64,000 bases of DNA from contig JAOWCC010000441.1 of the NCBI GenBank assembly GCA_030867875.1, forward strand, positions 405,442-469,441, given 5' to 3'. Below the pieces are notes generated by a model. The model was not told the DNA's origin. It was given only the letters and a program-made list of their open reading frames with translations, and did no database searches. This document shows, piece after piece, positions 9,890 through 22,250 of this stretch (positions are counted from its first letter, which is position 1; every line of letters starts with the position of its first letter). This DNA is from Actinernus sp. WN-2022 (Eukaryota; Cnidaria; Anthozoa; Actiniaria; Actinernidae). The translations under genes were made by a program, and so were the position numbers.

Positions 9890-12800
9890 TTGAGAAGTCG
9901 CTTATCTTCTTTTTGCTGCACTCACACCAGAGATTCAGCACAAGAGCTATTGATCCCATTAGGCCGGCCATAAATTTCCAGTCAGCACACATCAACCTAG
10001 AAAGTAATTACATTTTATAGTAAATAACCTGTTACCACTGGAATAAGAAAATGTTCATCCCTCAGCGTCACTATAAAGTACTTACAATTGTATGTAAAAT
10101 TAAGTTAGAACAATGTATATTATAAATACATATATGTGCATGTACATCTTAAATATAACAACAACAACAACACTGTACTTACCAATCAATTCTGAAGACT
10201 TTACCATAAAGCAGAATTCCTTGTTTACTCAGCCCACTCATTTCAGCATAAATCTCCTTCATGCATTCGGCAAGAATGTCATGCGACTCTGCCTAAATTC
10301 ATAAAATGCACCATTTGTAAAATTGCATCATTTCATGTAATTTAAAATGTGATCATGTATTAGTAAGAACAGTTTTCTAGTGAGTGTCATAAACAAAAAA
10401 CAGAGCCAATCACATGTCGGAGCAAGTAAAAACAAAAGGAGCCACATCCAAAATTGAAGTAATTTGTGATTGGTTTTACTTGAACTTACAAAGTATCACA
10501 AGAAAAACTTGAAAGCAATCACCTAAGTACTGTTCAACACTCAATCAAAAACCGCTATATATATATACACACACATAATTTTGTTCTTAAACAGAAGTTT
10601 ACTACAGGGCACATTGTACATGTTACTGTATGTAAATGTACAAATTCTGTATATTAAATATGATGTGGGACTGACATTAATTAGTTTGCAAAATTGTGCA
10701 ATGAGCATTGCTTTTTAAGTTCTTACAACCCACCATCATAAATGGAAATACAGTACTCCTTATCAGGCCCTCTTTTCTCCTTATTTTCTGAAGGGAGGCA
10801 GGATGTTGTCATGACGCTTCCCAATTTCTTGGTGATTCTACGGCCATCTACAGAAAAGCGAAGTGTTATGATGTCATCACATCCATGGTCAACAGGCATT
10901 CGAAATCCAGGTTCTTTGTACATGTACTGCAGTATTTCTAAAATTTATTTATTCCAGGCTGGGTGTAATACAAATACTGAATACTTGAGGTTGAGAGTGA
11001 ACAGTGGACAACTATATTGATGTATACACATGAAACCATAGAAATCACGAAACAATTCACATACTTATTATAAAATAAAAACATATTTACGCACCTCATT
11101 GAATTCCTTCACTGCTGTGATTTTATTCTGCACCTGTCTTTCTTTCACAAGACTACATAGTGTTGGAAGAAGAGAGCCTGGCACTTGTTTCAGTTCATTG
11201 TATGCTGCATCTGAGATGTCACCATCATCCTTTCCCTGCGATAAGACATTTTATTATTATTATGCATGTATAGACAATAAATTATGGGTACTTAATGACC
11301 GAGTGAAAGGGCATGATGGGAAAATATTTGACTTGAGGTCATGACTTACATGCTCTCGGTCTGTACACATCGACAGAGAGCCAATATTTGGCCTGACCAA
11401 AGTCAGTCAAAAAGGTTTTTTGATCACCACTTTCAAATCATATTCGCAAAAGAACAAGCAAAAAATCGAGTAGGGAGAGATGTTTTTTTCTCAAACTCAT
11501 ATCAAACTCAAACAGCCTCCATCACGTGACTTGTAAATGATTCTGAAAGGTGCAAAGCCATACTGGTCATATAATAATAAATATTGTACTCTGGACAGAA
11601 CAATTGTTGCATGCCATATGCTCCTATAACAGCAACAACATTAATCCCAAGAAGTTGAAAATCATACCAATAATAAAGTAAGAATTTCTATACATGGAAT
11701 AAAATGTTGATAGTCAAATTCTATTTTACAGTCTAAAATAGGTGGGAAAACGCGCGCGCGCTCCAGCATTTGCGCGCCAAAATTGTCAACATTTTGAAGA
11801 AAAAACACACTTTATTTTCGCTTTGTTTACAACAACTCATTTCGATACATTTTAAAAAGTACATGACAACTTTCTAGCATTTAAATCTATAGACTGTCGA
11901 TTACACTGACTCAAGTTTAAAATATATATGCCTTTCAAAAAGGGGGAATTTAAATAAACCCTCCTTTAAGCGAAAAATACGGAAAAAGAAAAACAATCGT
12001 GTCCAAACAAGTAGAGGCAAACCATTCTCTCCGAGATTGAGACGGGCCGTGTTAAAGAGAATCGAGTCTGGAGTTGAAGTGCAAACTGCACTGGGGGGAC
12101 GCCGGAGTTTTAGATAGAAACGCCGCCAATTAGTGGAGAGGTGTGAAAAGAAGTACAGGTGATGTTACTCCACTAAAAAGATCTGGTGGGAGTCAAAGAA
12201 AGGTAAAGAAATACTCACCCGAGGAGAAAACACTCGAGCGCTTGGCTGAACGAGACCCTTATGCAAACACAGAAACAACCGCTTGCCGTCTACTAAATAG
12301 AACCGGGATTGACAGAAGATAAGTTCACTTTTAAAGTCCCCAATAAGTCTTGTAGTGAAGCCAACATCGAGAGAATTATCGATATGCAGATGAGGTATAA
12401 CCGCGCGATCGAGGAGGGAAAATGTACTCCTGGTGAATTCTATTTCGCCGATGAATGTCCAGTCTTGCTTGGCGTCCTTCTCAGAAAGGGTCGCTGTAGT
12501 AAAGGAGAACAACTGTATCGCAGAACACCATACCGACCTCAGAAGTTCACACTTCACTCTGCAATTGGCCCTCGTGGATACTGCAAAGTACATGTATGGC
12601 TTTCTGAGAACAATGACAGTGAGGTCAAACATTTTGTGCTCGATAACATCGAATCGCCAGTGCATGCAACAAATCTTGAAGGTCCTCCACTGCCAGTGAC
12701 TATTCCACCCCATAGCTATTTTATTTGGGATCGTCTTGGTAGAGCTGGGAGATGTATGAACCCATCCAAGCAACATTACAACCCGGAAATCCACGAGCGC

Positions 12801-14288
12801 TTTCGCCAGGCTGAAGTGCAGGTAGTCATGCTACCTCCAAAGGGCCACAAGGCTAACCCGACGGAGCTATTCCAAGCTATGATCCAGGCGAATGTGAAGT
12901 CCTGGAGAGCTCCCAATCAGTCATTTGACGAATGTGGGCCAAGGAACTTTAAAGAAGCACAGCAAGCCGTATCTGATGCTCTTGTAAGGCTGAGGTTTAA
13001 CACTAATGCTTTCCATGGTTGGTACGAGGCACGAGCCACCGGCCGCCATCTTCTCTGTGTCGCTGGGCCAAGGATCGCATGACGAAACGAGTCCTCAGAT
13101 GGCGTGAAAATGAAGAATCACAAGTTTTCCTTTGGCCACAGAAATTATGAGTAGCTTAACTTTTACTTACTGAGGTTTATTTCCCAGATTCAAACCATGC
13201 ATAGCTAAAAAGGTGAGATGATTTCCCTGTTTCGCAACGAACGTCAATTCGAATTGAGGCCATGTTGATTTTCGTAGAAATCACGTGATTTTAGGTTTTA
13301 CGTCATTCGAGTTTCCATATTTAGAAAGGCTGTAAAACAAAAACCGTCACATTGTTTTCGACAATAATAAAATTCCATGTATGGAATTTAATAAGGTTTT
13401 TAATAAAAAATAAATGCCGAAAAATAAGTTTGTAGTTTTTGTGTAAATGCATCAACTGTTCTGTCCAGAGTACTATATATCTATCAATGCATTACGTTAC
13501 TTTATAATTCATGTACCTTAAGAGCTATTCGTACTCTCTCCAGCTGACTCTGTTTATGTACATCACATTCCTCCATTGAATTGAATTTGACTTCAAACTC
13601 TTCTGCTCCAATCTTCACCTAACAATAATCAAAAAAATAACATTTTAACTCTTGACAACCAATTTACAACTCTGTACGAACCTCCATTCCATTCTGATGG
13701 GTCTTTTAAATTGAGTGGAAAGCCAGCTCTTTACTTCAGCTTTTTTGTAGCTCTTTCTCTTTGAGTATAGCTCAGAAAATGGCTTTCTGGCTGATGAAAA
13801 CGGCTTTTTTCCCTTCATTAGTTCCTTTCTTATAGTTTCCTTTCTACATTTGCCCTTGTAAGCAGACTTTCTAATCTCAGAATTCGAGCTTTAAGCTTCG
13901 AATTTTCTTCCTGGTGATCAACCAGCGCCCTTTGAAAATGGTTTCCTGGAGAATTAAGCCAAATGCTGTTTTGCTCTATAACTGTTACTCGAGAAACCTT
14001 CACCTTCAGACATAAAGGAGCAGAACTACTACGACAACCAACCGTTTTCTCAGATATGCCGCCAGAATACTGGCGCGATATACGTTAAAAGTGAAATATA
14101 AGACGATCAGATTAGTATTATAGGTAAAATAAGCGCCAAAATGATAAGAATGTGTTGTTTAACAACAAAAAATGAAAGAAGTTACTTATCTTTGTGCTTT
14201 GGACTCTTCCTTCTCTGACTCTCACAATATGCCAAGTCTTCTCTGCTTTATCACAAGGAATTTCGATTAAAATGAAACTTTCTGCCAT
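9890..14288 (-). CDS. multi-exon gene of an unnamed, probably mobile family
   Basis: A spliced minus-strand gene. Exon 1 starts with ATG at 14,288 (MAESFILIEIPCDKAEKTWHIVRVREGR). A coiled-coil and basic segment follows at about 13,990-13,680 (VDHQEENSKLKARILRLESLLTR, then KCRKETIRKELMKGKKPFSS) with a frameshift between the two parts. Clean exons are 13,618-13,517 (VKIGAEEFEVKFNSM), 11,235-11,095 (GKDDGDISDAAYNELKQ), about 10,926-10,734 (MPVDHGCDDIITLRFSVDGRRITKKLGSVM), 10,292-10,183 (AESHDILAECMKEIY) and 9,996-9,890 (LMCADWKFMAGLMG...LWCECSK). Most have AG/GT borders; exon 1 is followed by ATAAGT instead of GTAAGT. The FSVDGRR, CADWKF and W-C-E-C blocks recall uncharacterised cnidarian proteins with SGDGR and DWKF...CVWC motifs, which may be RNase H-like transposases. 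That relation is remembered, not searched. A Tc1-like element fills the intron between 13,517 and 11,235. Confidence 0.55.
11589..13470 (+). mobile_element. Tc1/mariner-like (IS630-type) DNA transposon with TA duplication
   Basis: The left end CTCTGGACAGAACAATTG at 11,589 is mirrored by the right end, whose reverse complement reads CTCTGGACAGAACAGTTG and ends at 13,470. The inverted repeat is about 26 bp with two mismatches. Both ends are flanked by TA (11,587-11,588 and 13,471-13,472), the duplication made by this superfamily. A subterminal palindrome ATTCCATGTATGGAA near 13,370 has a weaker partner near 11,693. The element is 1,882 bp, carries a broken transposase gene, and lies in an intron of the 9.9-14.3 kb gene. 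Confidence 0.9.
12040..13081 (+). pseudogene. DDE transposase of the Tc1/mariner-like element
   Basis: The main frame (about 12,300-13,081) encodes the catalytic domain: YFADECPVLLG (first Asp), HSYFIWDRLGRAGR (second Asp) and VMLPPKGHKANPTELFQAMI (Glu in N-P-T-E, the Tc1/IS630 signature). Upstream, in another frame, KYSPEEKTLERLAERDPYANTETTACRLLNRTGIDRR has the look of a helix-turn-helix segment with a basic linker (SGGSQRKVKK). Still further upstream a third frame reads AVLKRIESGVEVQTALGGRRSF before TAG. At least two frame breaks and an in-frame stop separate these parts, so the copy is inactive although its catalytic residues are intact. Confidence 0.85.
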
Positions 14289-14628
14289 TCAAATAAACAC
14301 AATGCAGAAATAAAATGGCAAGAATGTCCAGTGTCGGAAAAAATCCTTCCTTTTTCCAGTAAGGCAAACGTAGTTTCTACTCAAACTTTCTTATCTTCGA
14401 AAACTACCTCTCCGCTGTCAGCCATCTTTGTTTATCACAGAGGAAACCCATTCAGACATTGGCCAGGTTACTCAAGCACTAGCGTACAGTCTCCCCAAAT
14501 ATATGGCAATGCTACTTATGTAGAGACCTACCTCTGGGCTATCAGATCGATTCTGGTAAATTTTGTTATAAATGACGTCATTGCTGAGATATGGTGCCTC
14601 AAACATGGTGACAAATGATATTTACACC

Positions 14629-15120
14629 GGCGAGTAAGGCGACGAAATACACCTTAAATTGCATCTTCGGTACAGGCAGCTTTTCCCTGAGTGTGGACGA
14701 AATGGTGTCAAAAGTCAGGGATTTGTCATGGCCTGTCAATTTTGCCGCGGTGGCCAGTTGCACCAACCTTGACAGCACGTCATATTTGTCTTTTTCTCGC
14801 CTGAAACCATATTGCGTAATCCGAGCAAGGTGAGCCTTAACATCGGTAGCTTTACTAGCATCCTCAAGGGTTTTAAGTGTGGTTGATAACAGGGTGAGGA
14901 GGTCATCCTGGGAATAAGAGAAAGCAGGGCGTGAACTCGGAACTCTTGGCTGCCAGCACTTGGGCGGTAGAACATAAAAATAAGTAAAGAAGCGTGTAGC
15001 AAATTGGCGCCAAAAAAAACGAGAATAAGGTATAGAAACGAAAATTGAGGCGCAGGAAGAACGCAAGAGAACCCACCCAAGGGATGGCAGCATGAGCGTC
15101 AGTAATCCGACTAGGGCATT
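14629..15120 (-). CDS. unrecognised open frame, possible exon
   Basis: An open minus-strand frame of about 160 residues. The central part, SYSQDDLLTLLSTTLKTLEDASKATDVKAHLARITQYGFRREKDKYDVLSRLVQLATAAK, has the composition of a helical globular protein. It ends in ALLAG followed by GTGTAAATA, a plausible splice donor. The N-terminal 50 residues look less protein-like. I do not recognise the family and cannot name neighbouring exons. Confidence 0.35.
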
Positions 15121-15126
15121 AGACAC

Positions 15127-15657
15127 CCTTTCAGGAAGGAAGGGACTTTTATTTTATTTTAAAGTTACCAGAGGCAGAATCAGAAAGGCAAACTGCACAA
15201 CTGCCATTCCATTGCGCTTGACAATAAACTCCCGGTTGAGAGGTTTAATCGAAACGGCAATTTTGTAATATAACAGCCAGTATATATAATGTTATGTCAC
15301 ACGACGTTATTGCTTTTATATGCGTAGGGAAAGCACTACAAAAACCTGCTTGTATAAGATGCAACACGGATAATGGAAATATTCAAAACGTCATACTTCA
15401 ATCTAAAGCGGGTAAACTTACGAGCCTAGGGAGAAAGAGGATCCACAATAGCATTCTGAAATCCCGCCCGATTTTAAGTAGCAATCCCAATCCCAATCCC
15501 GCTAGTTATATATATTTTCTAATTGTAATAATTAACCTTTTTCTCTAAAGTTAGGTTAATTATAAAAATCTCGAGACCCTACCTCATCAGTATAATGATT
15601 TCGCGAATCCTAGCGAAGGTCGGCGAACTCGAAGTAATACGTGTACAGTGATGGTAG
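15127..15657. other. no gene recognised; target region of the 13 kb element
   Basis: Non-coding. The last 9 bp (TGATGGTAG, 15,649-15,657) are the left copy of the target duplication of the large element. Confidence 0.5.
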
Positions 15658-15800
15658 TAGCCTGCGAACAGGCTCTTGGGGGCACTTTGGGGAGAAGAAG
15701 AGAGGGAGAAGAAAAAAATGAGAGGGGGGGAGGGGGGGGGGGGAGGAGGAGGGAAAAAGGGAGGGAGAGCCTGCACGGATCCCATACAAATTTGAATTCC
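15658..15800 (+). repeat. left terminal inverted repeat of the 13 kb element
   Basis: Starts TAGCCTGCGAACAGGC, in which GCCTG and CAGGC can pair around CGAA. A polypurine tract rich in G follows, then GAGCCTGC near the inner end and CCCATACAAATTTGAATTCC as the last shared bases. The inner GAGCCT is complementary to the AGGCTC just inside the terminal hairpin. Confidence 0.9.
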
Positions 15801-17556
15801 GCCCCCTCAATGAGACACCAAATCTAAGCCAATCAGCGCTCGCTAGAATTATGACGTTTATCTGTTTGGCGCGAGGCTGGATGGTGCGAAGTTTCGGCGC
15901 GAAACAGCTAACACACCTAGAAGAGCTGGATGTATAACCAAAATACTCCAGAAAAAATATGTAGTTCAAGGAAATCCAGAAAGGAAAGCATAAATCAATA
16001 TTGTCGGTGTTGCCATGTGTCTTTGAAAGTTCAATATGGAGATACATGGAAGTCTGTTTCAACAGAAAACTTATTTTTGCCATCAAAACAACGAGGAATC
16101 GAGGTCAAAGCTCTATCATGCTTGTTGGAAATCGTAGGAATTTCCCCCGAAAAGACTCCAGATTTTTCAGAAAGGTTATGCAAACCCTGTGCAACGAAAA
16201 TTCGGAAAACTTCCGAAGGCTTTGCTTATCTTAAGAAAACGATAAATGCTGAAAATCCAAAGTGTGGCCATGACAAAGAGAACCTCCCCACAACACCAGA
16301 TCGTAAACGGACGAAGAGAACTCTCCCAACTACGATTACTCCAGAGCGACGTCAGAATGCGAGGAAAATAAGTAAGATCAATTCAAACGATAAAAGAAAC
16401 GACGACGCCCTTTTCAATATCGACGATCTTATCGAAAGTGACAGTAACAAAACAAGAGTTAAAGTCTTAATACTATGGCCAAATGGCGACACATCGGTTC
16501 GTATTCCCTCAGAAGAAGAAAGTAACTCGATTCTCCTGATCAAAAACATTGCTCTCAAGAATTGGAAACCCGTTGCTAGAACAATTTTCAAACATGAAGA
16601 CCTCAAACCTGAGCTTCTTGATGCAATATGGCAGGCCATGGATGCCGAATTCAAGGGATATTGTTCTTCCGATACAGTATTAAAAGGTACCAAACCAGAA
16701 GAACTGATTGCATTCTCCAACAATGTATTTTTAAGGGAAATTGCAGTGAGGTGCCCAATTTGGTGTGCATTAAAGGTGCTTGTGGCATTCCCGTAGCTTC
16801 TGTACCGGACGCGTTTTCTAGGAATTCAATCGCTCTCGCTAGTTCAGTTGCAGCCCGTGTTCGCAACAAGAGTTTGTCAGCCCTGGCGTACAGAATTTCT
16901 AGCATTATCTTTCACAGTGGAACATCCCATCAGGACATTATTCGCTTAAATAGGATGGGAGTGTGTATGTCCCCCGACATGATTCTGGGTCTCCAACGTA
17001 GCTTAGGAGAGAACTTTGACGCTAAGGTGCTTTGTTGGAAAAAAGAACTTGAGGAGAAACAACCAGATCTTGAAATGTTGGCATTACTGCATGAAGTACA
17101 GGAAAAACAACTCCCAAAGCTAGAGGAAGACGACATGGATTTGGATGTTTCGTTGGACATAACTGAGGAAACGCTGAAAGAGTACGTTCACTACAACCAA
17201 GAAGCGTCTTCAAACTTGATTCAAGTAATGAAAGCAGCTAAGAAAAGGAGCAATGTACACGAGTTCACCGATGAGGCGATTAACGTTGCTATGAAGAAAT
17301 ACAGTACAGGATCAAGGTATCCCTTCTACAAGTACGTACATGTATAAACTATAATTAATATTTTGCACACATAGTCAATGATGTAGTAAGTTAAGTTAAT
17401 TAATTAACGGAAACAAATATTCATAGCAAAATATAGTAACATTGTTTTGCCTCTGGCCTGAGAACCCATCATGAGGAATCTTTAGGGCTATACCCAGGAT
17501 AATGGTTATCAGTAGAGAAATTGAAACAGGAGGCAACAGTGTTTCACAGGCAGTTA

Positions 17557-17664
17557 TAGCCTGCGAACAGGCTCTTTTTTTGGGGGGGGGGAGGGGAAGA
17601 AGAAGGGGGGAGAGAAGACCCCTCCCTTCTTCCCTCCTCCCACCAAGAGCCTGTTCGCAGGCTA
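17557..17664. mobile_element. 108 bp MITE, same termini as the 13 kb element
   Basis: Ends TAGCCTGCGAACAGGCTC and GAGCCTGTTCGCAGGCTA, with G-rich and C-rich arms between. A perfect 9 bp target duplication AGGCAGTTA flanks it (17,548-17,556 and 17,665-17,673). It lies in intron 1 of the DUF6589-type gene. Confidence 0.95.
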
Positions 17665-19594
17665 AGGCAGTTACGAGATCGATAGTTGGTTAAAATGTCA
17701 TAAATGAAGAAACATTTGGGCAAAACAGGAGGCTACTTTTTAATCCAAAAGAAAATTGTATTCAGAGTTCTTTCAGGAGCCATTCTCAAACGTTCTGTCT
17801 GAATATATACAAATTATGTCACACCTTTTCATAGGTATGGCATAATTTGTCATTATGTTGTTACATAATTATATATGTATGTTAATAAAATTTATTCATA
17901 TTACAAAACAATCCTTGCTGTTGACTCTTTTCAATTCTTGGTGTGTTGAAAATGTGATAATAATATTATTTTTTTGATTATTGTTTTGTATCTATATAAG
18001 GTTGGTTGGTGACAATATAGACCATCAAATTTATGCAAGAATACAGTCAAAAGATTAAAACAACCAGTCAATACACTGGACTCATCAATATGCCATAAGA
18101 GACAGTGTGGTTGATCCATTGCTTAACATCACTAAACCCCAGAAGAAGATTGAAGAATTGCAACTGATAGACCTTCTTCCAACTCCAGATGTAAAATGCA
18201 GATTGAAGCATTCCTTAAAAGTCCTAGTGAGCCGTGTAGTGACAAAGTACATTACAGCATTCAAGTCATTAAGGAGAGTTGTTGTTCATCACATTCCCCA
18301 TCCATATACCAAAGAAGCTACACAGAAATCTGAAATAGTGAGTAATTTAAATCTTCAGGTACACTTAATTCCGTTTTTTTTTTCAAGGTGCCAATTGGCT
18401 CCTACTTTGAAAAGAAAATGCTAGGGCTTCTCATACTCATTAATAATTAACGATGTACGTAGCCAAACAGAGGTCTCGATTTGTACCACGTGTAGTACTT
18501 TGAAACCTGGTCAAAGTACTACCCAAAGTACTTTGAAATCTTTTTTCCAGTCCAAGGACTGGAAACTATGAATTATTTTTTTATAGTGGTAAACACCTTA
18601 AACAAAGGGAGGTCTCGCGATTGATCACCGACTTCCCCAAGTGCTAAATAATAACAATGTACAATACCTGTCTTGATGCATACAGATTGTCTCTCCAATG
18701 TGGGACCAGTTTTTTGCACTCTGTTCTTACACTGCGCATGTCCGTGACGCCAACTATAGCGCCAAACTGCAATGTTTTCATCAAATTTCACGCCAGGTTG
18801 TAAATACATACTCCCACGAGAACAAGCGCAATTCCGTCTTTTCATTAACAATGGAATGTTTGATTACTTAAGTCAAACAAAGCAAGTAAAACCTACAAGC
18901 CTGAAACATCGAAACTCTAAATGCATGAAGTTTTAAAATTGTTGTGTTGTTTATCCCACAACCACCAAACAATAAGTCATTTCAAGGCCTCCAATTCGGA
19001 CTGGATGGCATTTCAAAGCTGCGCCTCGGACTGGAACTAATTGCGCAGACTTTGAAAATGCCGTCCAGTCCTCATTGTCGGCCTTGAAACATTACTTCAG
19101 TCACCAATTTGGGAAGTGGAAATGATTTGGTTGCCAACACAGAAAATTTGCCAGGCAACTTATCAGTCACAATTTTGGTCCCTAGTGCTAATTACTGTTA
19201 TATTCCCTTTTGTCTCCTTCTGGCTCTTTAATATTGTAACTAGGTGCATCTATTTATTACTATTTAGTGTTGCCTTGGTATGGAATTTCTCAACCCCAAT
19301 ATAGCTGGAGAAATGGCTCAATTACTGATGTCAAACCAGAATAAGTATGTCCCACAGCCAGGGGGGGAAGCCGGACAAGTCTCTGCTCAAATACCATTTC
19401 ATGGTGACCAGCTATTTGAAGAGCGTGCACGACATGTGAAATGGACATTTCAGGATGCAGATTGTGATGTTGATCGTTTTGAGGGACTTAAACCAGAATT
19501 TGCAGATTGGCATGCAAAAGTAACACTGTATCAGGTACTATATGTAAAAGCATAAATAAATTTATTCATTTAAAATTCCTGTGTACTTACAAAT

Positions 19595-19681
19595 GGGCCT
19601 GCCAACAGGCTCTTGGGGAGGGGGAGGGGGCTCTTGGGGGTGAGGACCCCCCCCCCCCCCCAAGAACCTGTTCGCAGGCTA
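19595..19681. mobile_element. 87 bp MITE, same family, diverged left end
   Basis: Left end GGGCCTGCCAACAGGCTCTT, right end GAACCTGTTCGCAGGCTA. The flanks CTTACAAAT (19,586-19,594) and ATTGCAAAT (19,682-19,690) agree at 7 of 9 positions and are read as an aged 9 bp duplication. It lies directly downstream of exon 3 of the DUF6589-type gene. Confidence 0.8.
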
Positions 19682-21995
19682 ATTGCAAATACCCCAGCCC
19701 CTCACTAATAAAATGATTTCATATACATCAATAAAAAATGCAGAGATTAAATTACCAATGGTTGATGACACAAAATTTGAAACAAACATGTAAACAACTC
19801 ATTGTGCTAAACTAATTTTTTTTATGAACTAGTCTGGGGCTATGGTAATTGAACAATATTTACATGTATCTCCATACTGCTATGAAAGAAAACTCTGTGA
19901 TCTCAATCATGTATCTCATGTAATGTATCTCATGTACATGTATCTCACACTGAAGCATTTGTACATCAATTTATGCATGACAACTTTTTAGGGATTATTA
20001 ATGATATTTCATGTGCACATGGGTATACATCAATGGCCGATAATAATAATCTTTAACAGATGGAGTATGAGATGTTTTACAAACCTGACTCATGTGCTGA
20101 GCTTGGAACATCTAAAGCTAGCATGAACAGGACTAGAAAGACCAATGCAGCACCAGGTCCAAAGAAGAAGTATAATGAATATAAAGACTTTCACAGCTGT
20201 GAAGTGGAGGCCCACATATGTGCTTCTTTCATGACAATGGCTGGGATGTCTAAACCTGATGGTACATAATATATTTTACAATACTCTTGCTTATCCATAC
20301 ATTATTGAATAGCATAAAAATTAGTAGCTCACTTATTGTGATCAACATGTATTTCTATTAGCCATTTCTTAAAAGAAATAATATATTAGGACTGGGACCT
20401 TGAAGTAGGTAAAAATATTTCAATTAAAAAAACATCACAAGTCAAAATACTCTGCAGAAATTTTAACAATGTCTGCTGCAAATACATAAAAATTAGCATG
20501 TTTACTGGGTTTGGCAATGTTTGGATCAGTATTAATGAGGTGACAAGCTTTCAAAATTCACAAAAAAAAGAGAGCTCAATGTAATTTTATATTTTTTTAG
20601 GGTGGGGGGTGCCCCATACCAAGCTTTCTTGTATTGATGATTTTCAAAAGTTGTTATTGAGTTCTTATTTACTCAATGAACTTAAAATGTGGTAAACATA
20701 CTACATGTACCTTCCATGTGATCTTTCATATGGTTCACTTTAAACATTTAAAATAATTTACACATGCTCATGTCTATTTAGTCCTGTATCAGTTTACTAA
20801 ATAACAACTGTTAAAAATTAATGGTTAAGAAATATTAATACCAGTAACTTGATATTATTAAACCTCTATTTTACCCTTTACAAATAGATAAGCCCTCATT
20901 CAGTCTCCCAGACAGCACAGCAAACAACCAAACAAAGGGGAAATGGCTTCTTGATATTTGTGAATCCTTCATTGATAAGTACATGTTCGATGTTGGGGAT
21001 ACAGATTGTCTAGTTCAGCAAACACACCAGCTGCAACTTGCATCTCTTGGTAATTACAAGTGCAGAATAGAAGGATGTGACAAAGTCTATGTTTACCATT
21101 CTGCACGAGTTAGGTATTATTAAATAAATATATGATCAATATTAATACCATGTAATAGCAGGGCACAAAAACATTTTTTGTCCAAATAGTCTAGGACTGG
21201 TGGATTTTGCTATCAGCTGGCGGATACCATCTTTAGTTTTTGATGCTTCTTTGATGGACAATAAAAATATTTTAGTTTAAGAAAAAACATAATGAAATTA
21301 TACACAAAAATGTGACTCCAGCATTCTGGCTAATATACCAGTTCCAACATGCCCAAAAGGCATTCATTGCAGTGATTTTCACACCGCCCTTTCAGTATTG
21401 TTGTCTCAACGTAGAAGTTGTGTTTTGGTGAACGTCAATCATATTAATTCCACGTTCTTCTCATTGGTCAACCTGTTTATCTGTGACAAAATTGTTTATT
21501 GCCGGTAGACAAATTAATTGCTTTGCTTCTAGAAAATAAGCAACAAAAACTGATATTGACTCCAGATTTTAGTAAAGAATATCTATTCTTGGACTTAATT
21601 TAATATCAAATAGAACTGCCAAGTAGAAATAACTCATTGGTCCTTTTACAAGACTTGGAAGAACTCATTTTGCACCACAGATGTTTTTTGCATCCTGGAT
21701 GTATATGTTAACATTCAATAATTGATTTAAAGAATTTAATTGTTTGGTAAATAAACACATTTTACACTGATAATAATTTATTGTCAACAGTCCTGAATTA
21801 ACTGCCCATGGCAAAAAAGATGAGCGTCAAGGTCAACTGAGAGACGAATATGGCTATTACTATTGCCGATGTGACTGTGGGAATGTGTTTAGTACCAAAT
21901 CAACAAGGAACAGGTGATTGTTAAAGGGCATATAAGCCCTGCAGGTATTACGCTATTACATGATCTCAAACAGGGAATATTTTTTTAGTGTCATT

Positions 21996-22250
21996 GGTTG
22001 GGGAGCTGTGGTTAAGCGATTTGTCTCTCACCTCTGTGGCCCAGGTTCGATTCCTGATCACGGCACGATATGTGAGTTGAGTTTATTGGTATCTTGCCCT
22101 TGCTCCGAGGGTTTTTTCGGGTTCTCCTGTTTTCCTCCCTCCACAAAATCCAACATGCTAAATTCCACATTAAATTCCAATTCGATCTGTGGATAATAAT
22201 AATAACAACAACAATGATAATAATAAATATTTAACCAACCATCAATGAAA
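21996..22250 (+). mobile_element. tRNA-derived SINE
   Basis: GGGGAGCTGTGGTTAAGCG fits an RNA polymerase III A box and GGTTCGATTCC (22,044-22,054) is a perfect B box, about 40 bp apart as in a tRNA gene. The body continues with a conserved-looking tail domain (GTGAGTTGAGTTTATTGG, CTCCGAGGG, TTTTCCTCCCTCC) and ends in an ATA/ACA-rich simple repeat. This matches a SINE family that I associate with cnidarians. It lies in an intron of the DUF6589-type gene. Confidence 0.8.

Noticed and set aside
12165..12794. Minus-strand open frame of about 209 codons
   Set aside because: Shadow of the DDE transposase on the plus strand, which has the catalytic motifs.
15579..15785. Pro- and Ser-rich open frames at the terminal repeats (also 28,464-28,841 and 38,269-40,051)
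   Set aside because: Produced by the G/C-rich or GA-rich tracts of the inverted repeats; they have no protein motifs and match on both strands.
21996..22070. A functional tRNA gene
   Set aside because: A and B boxes are present, but the region does not fold with a proper acceptor stem and carries a SINE body and tail.
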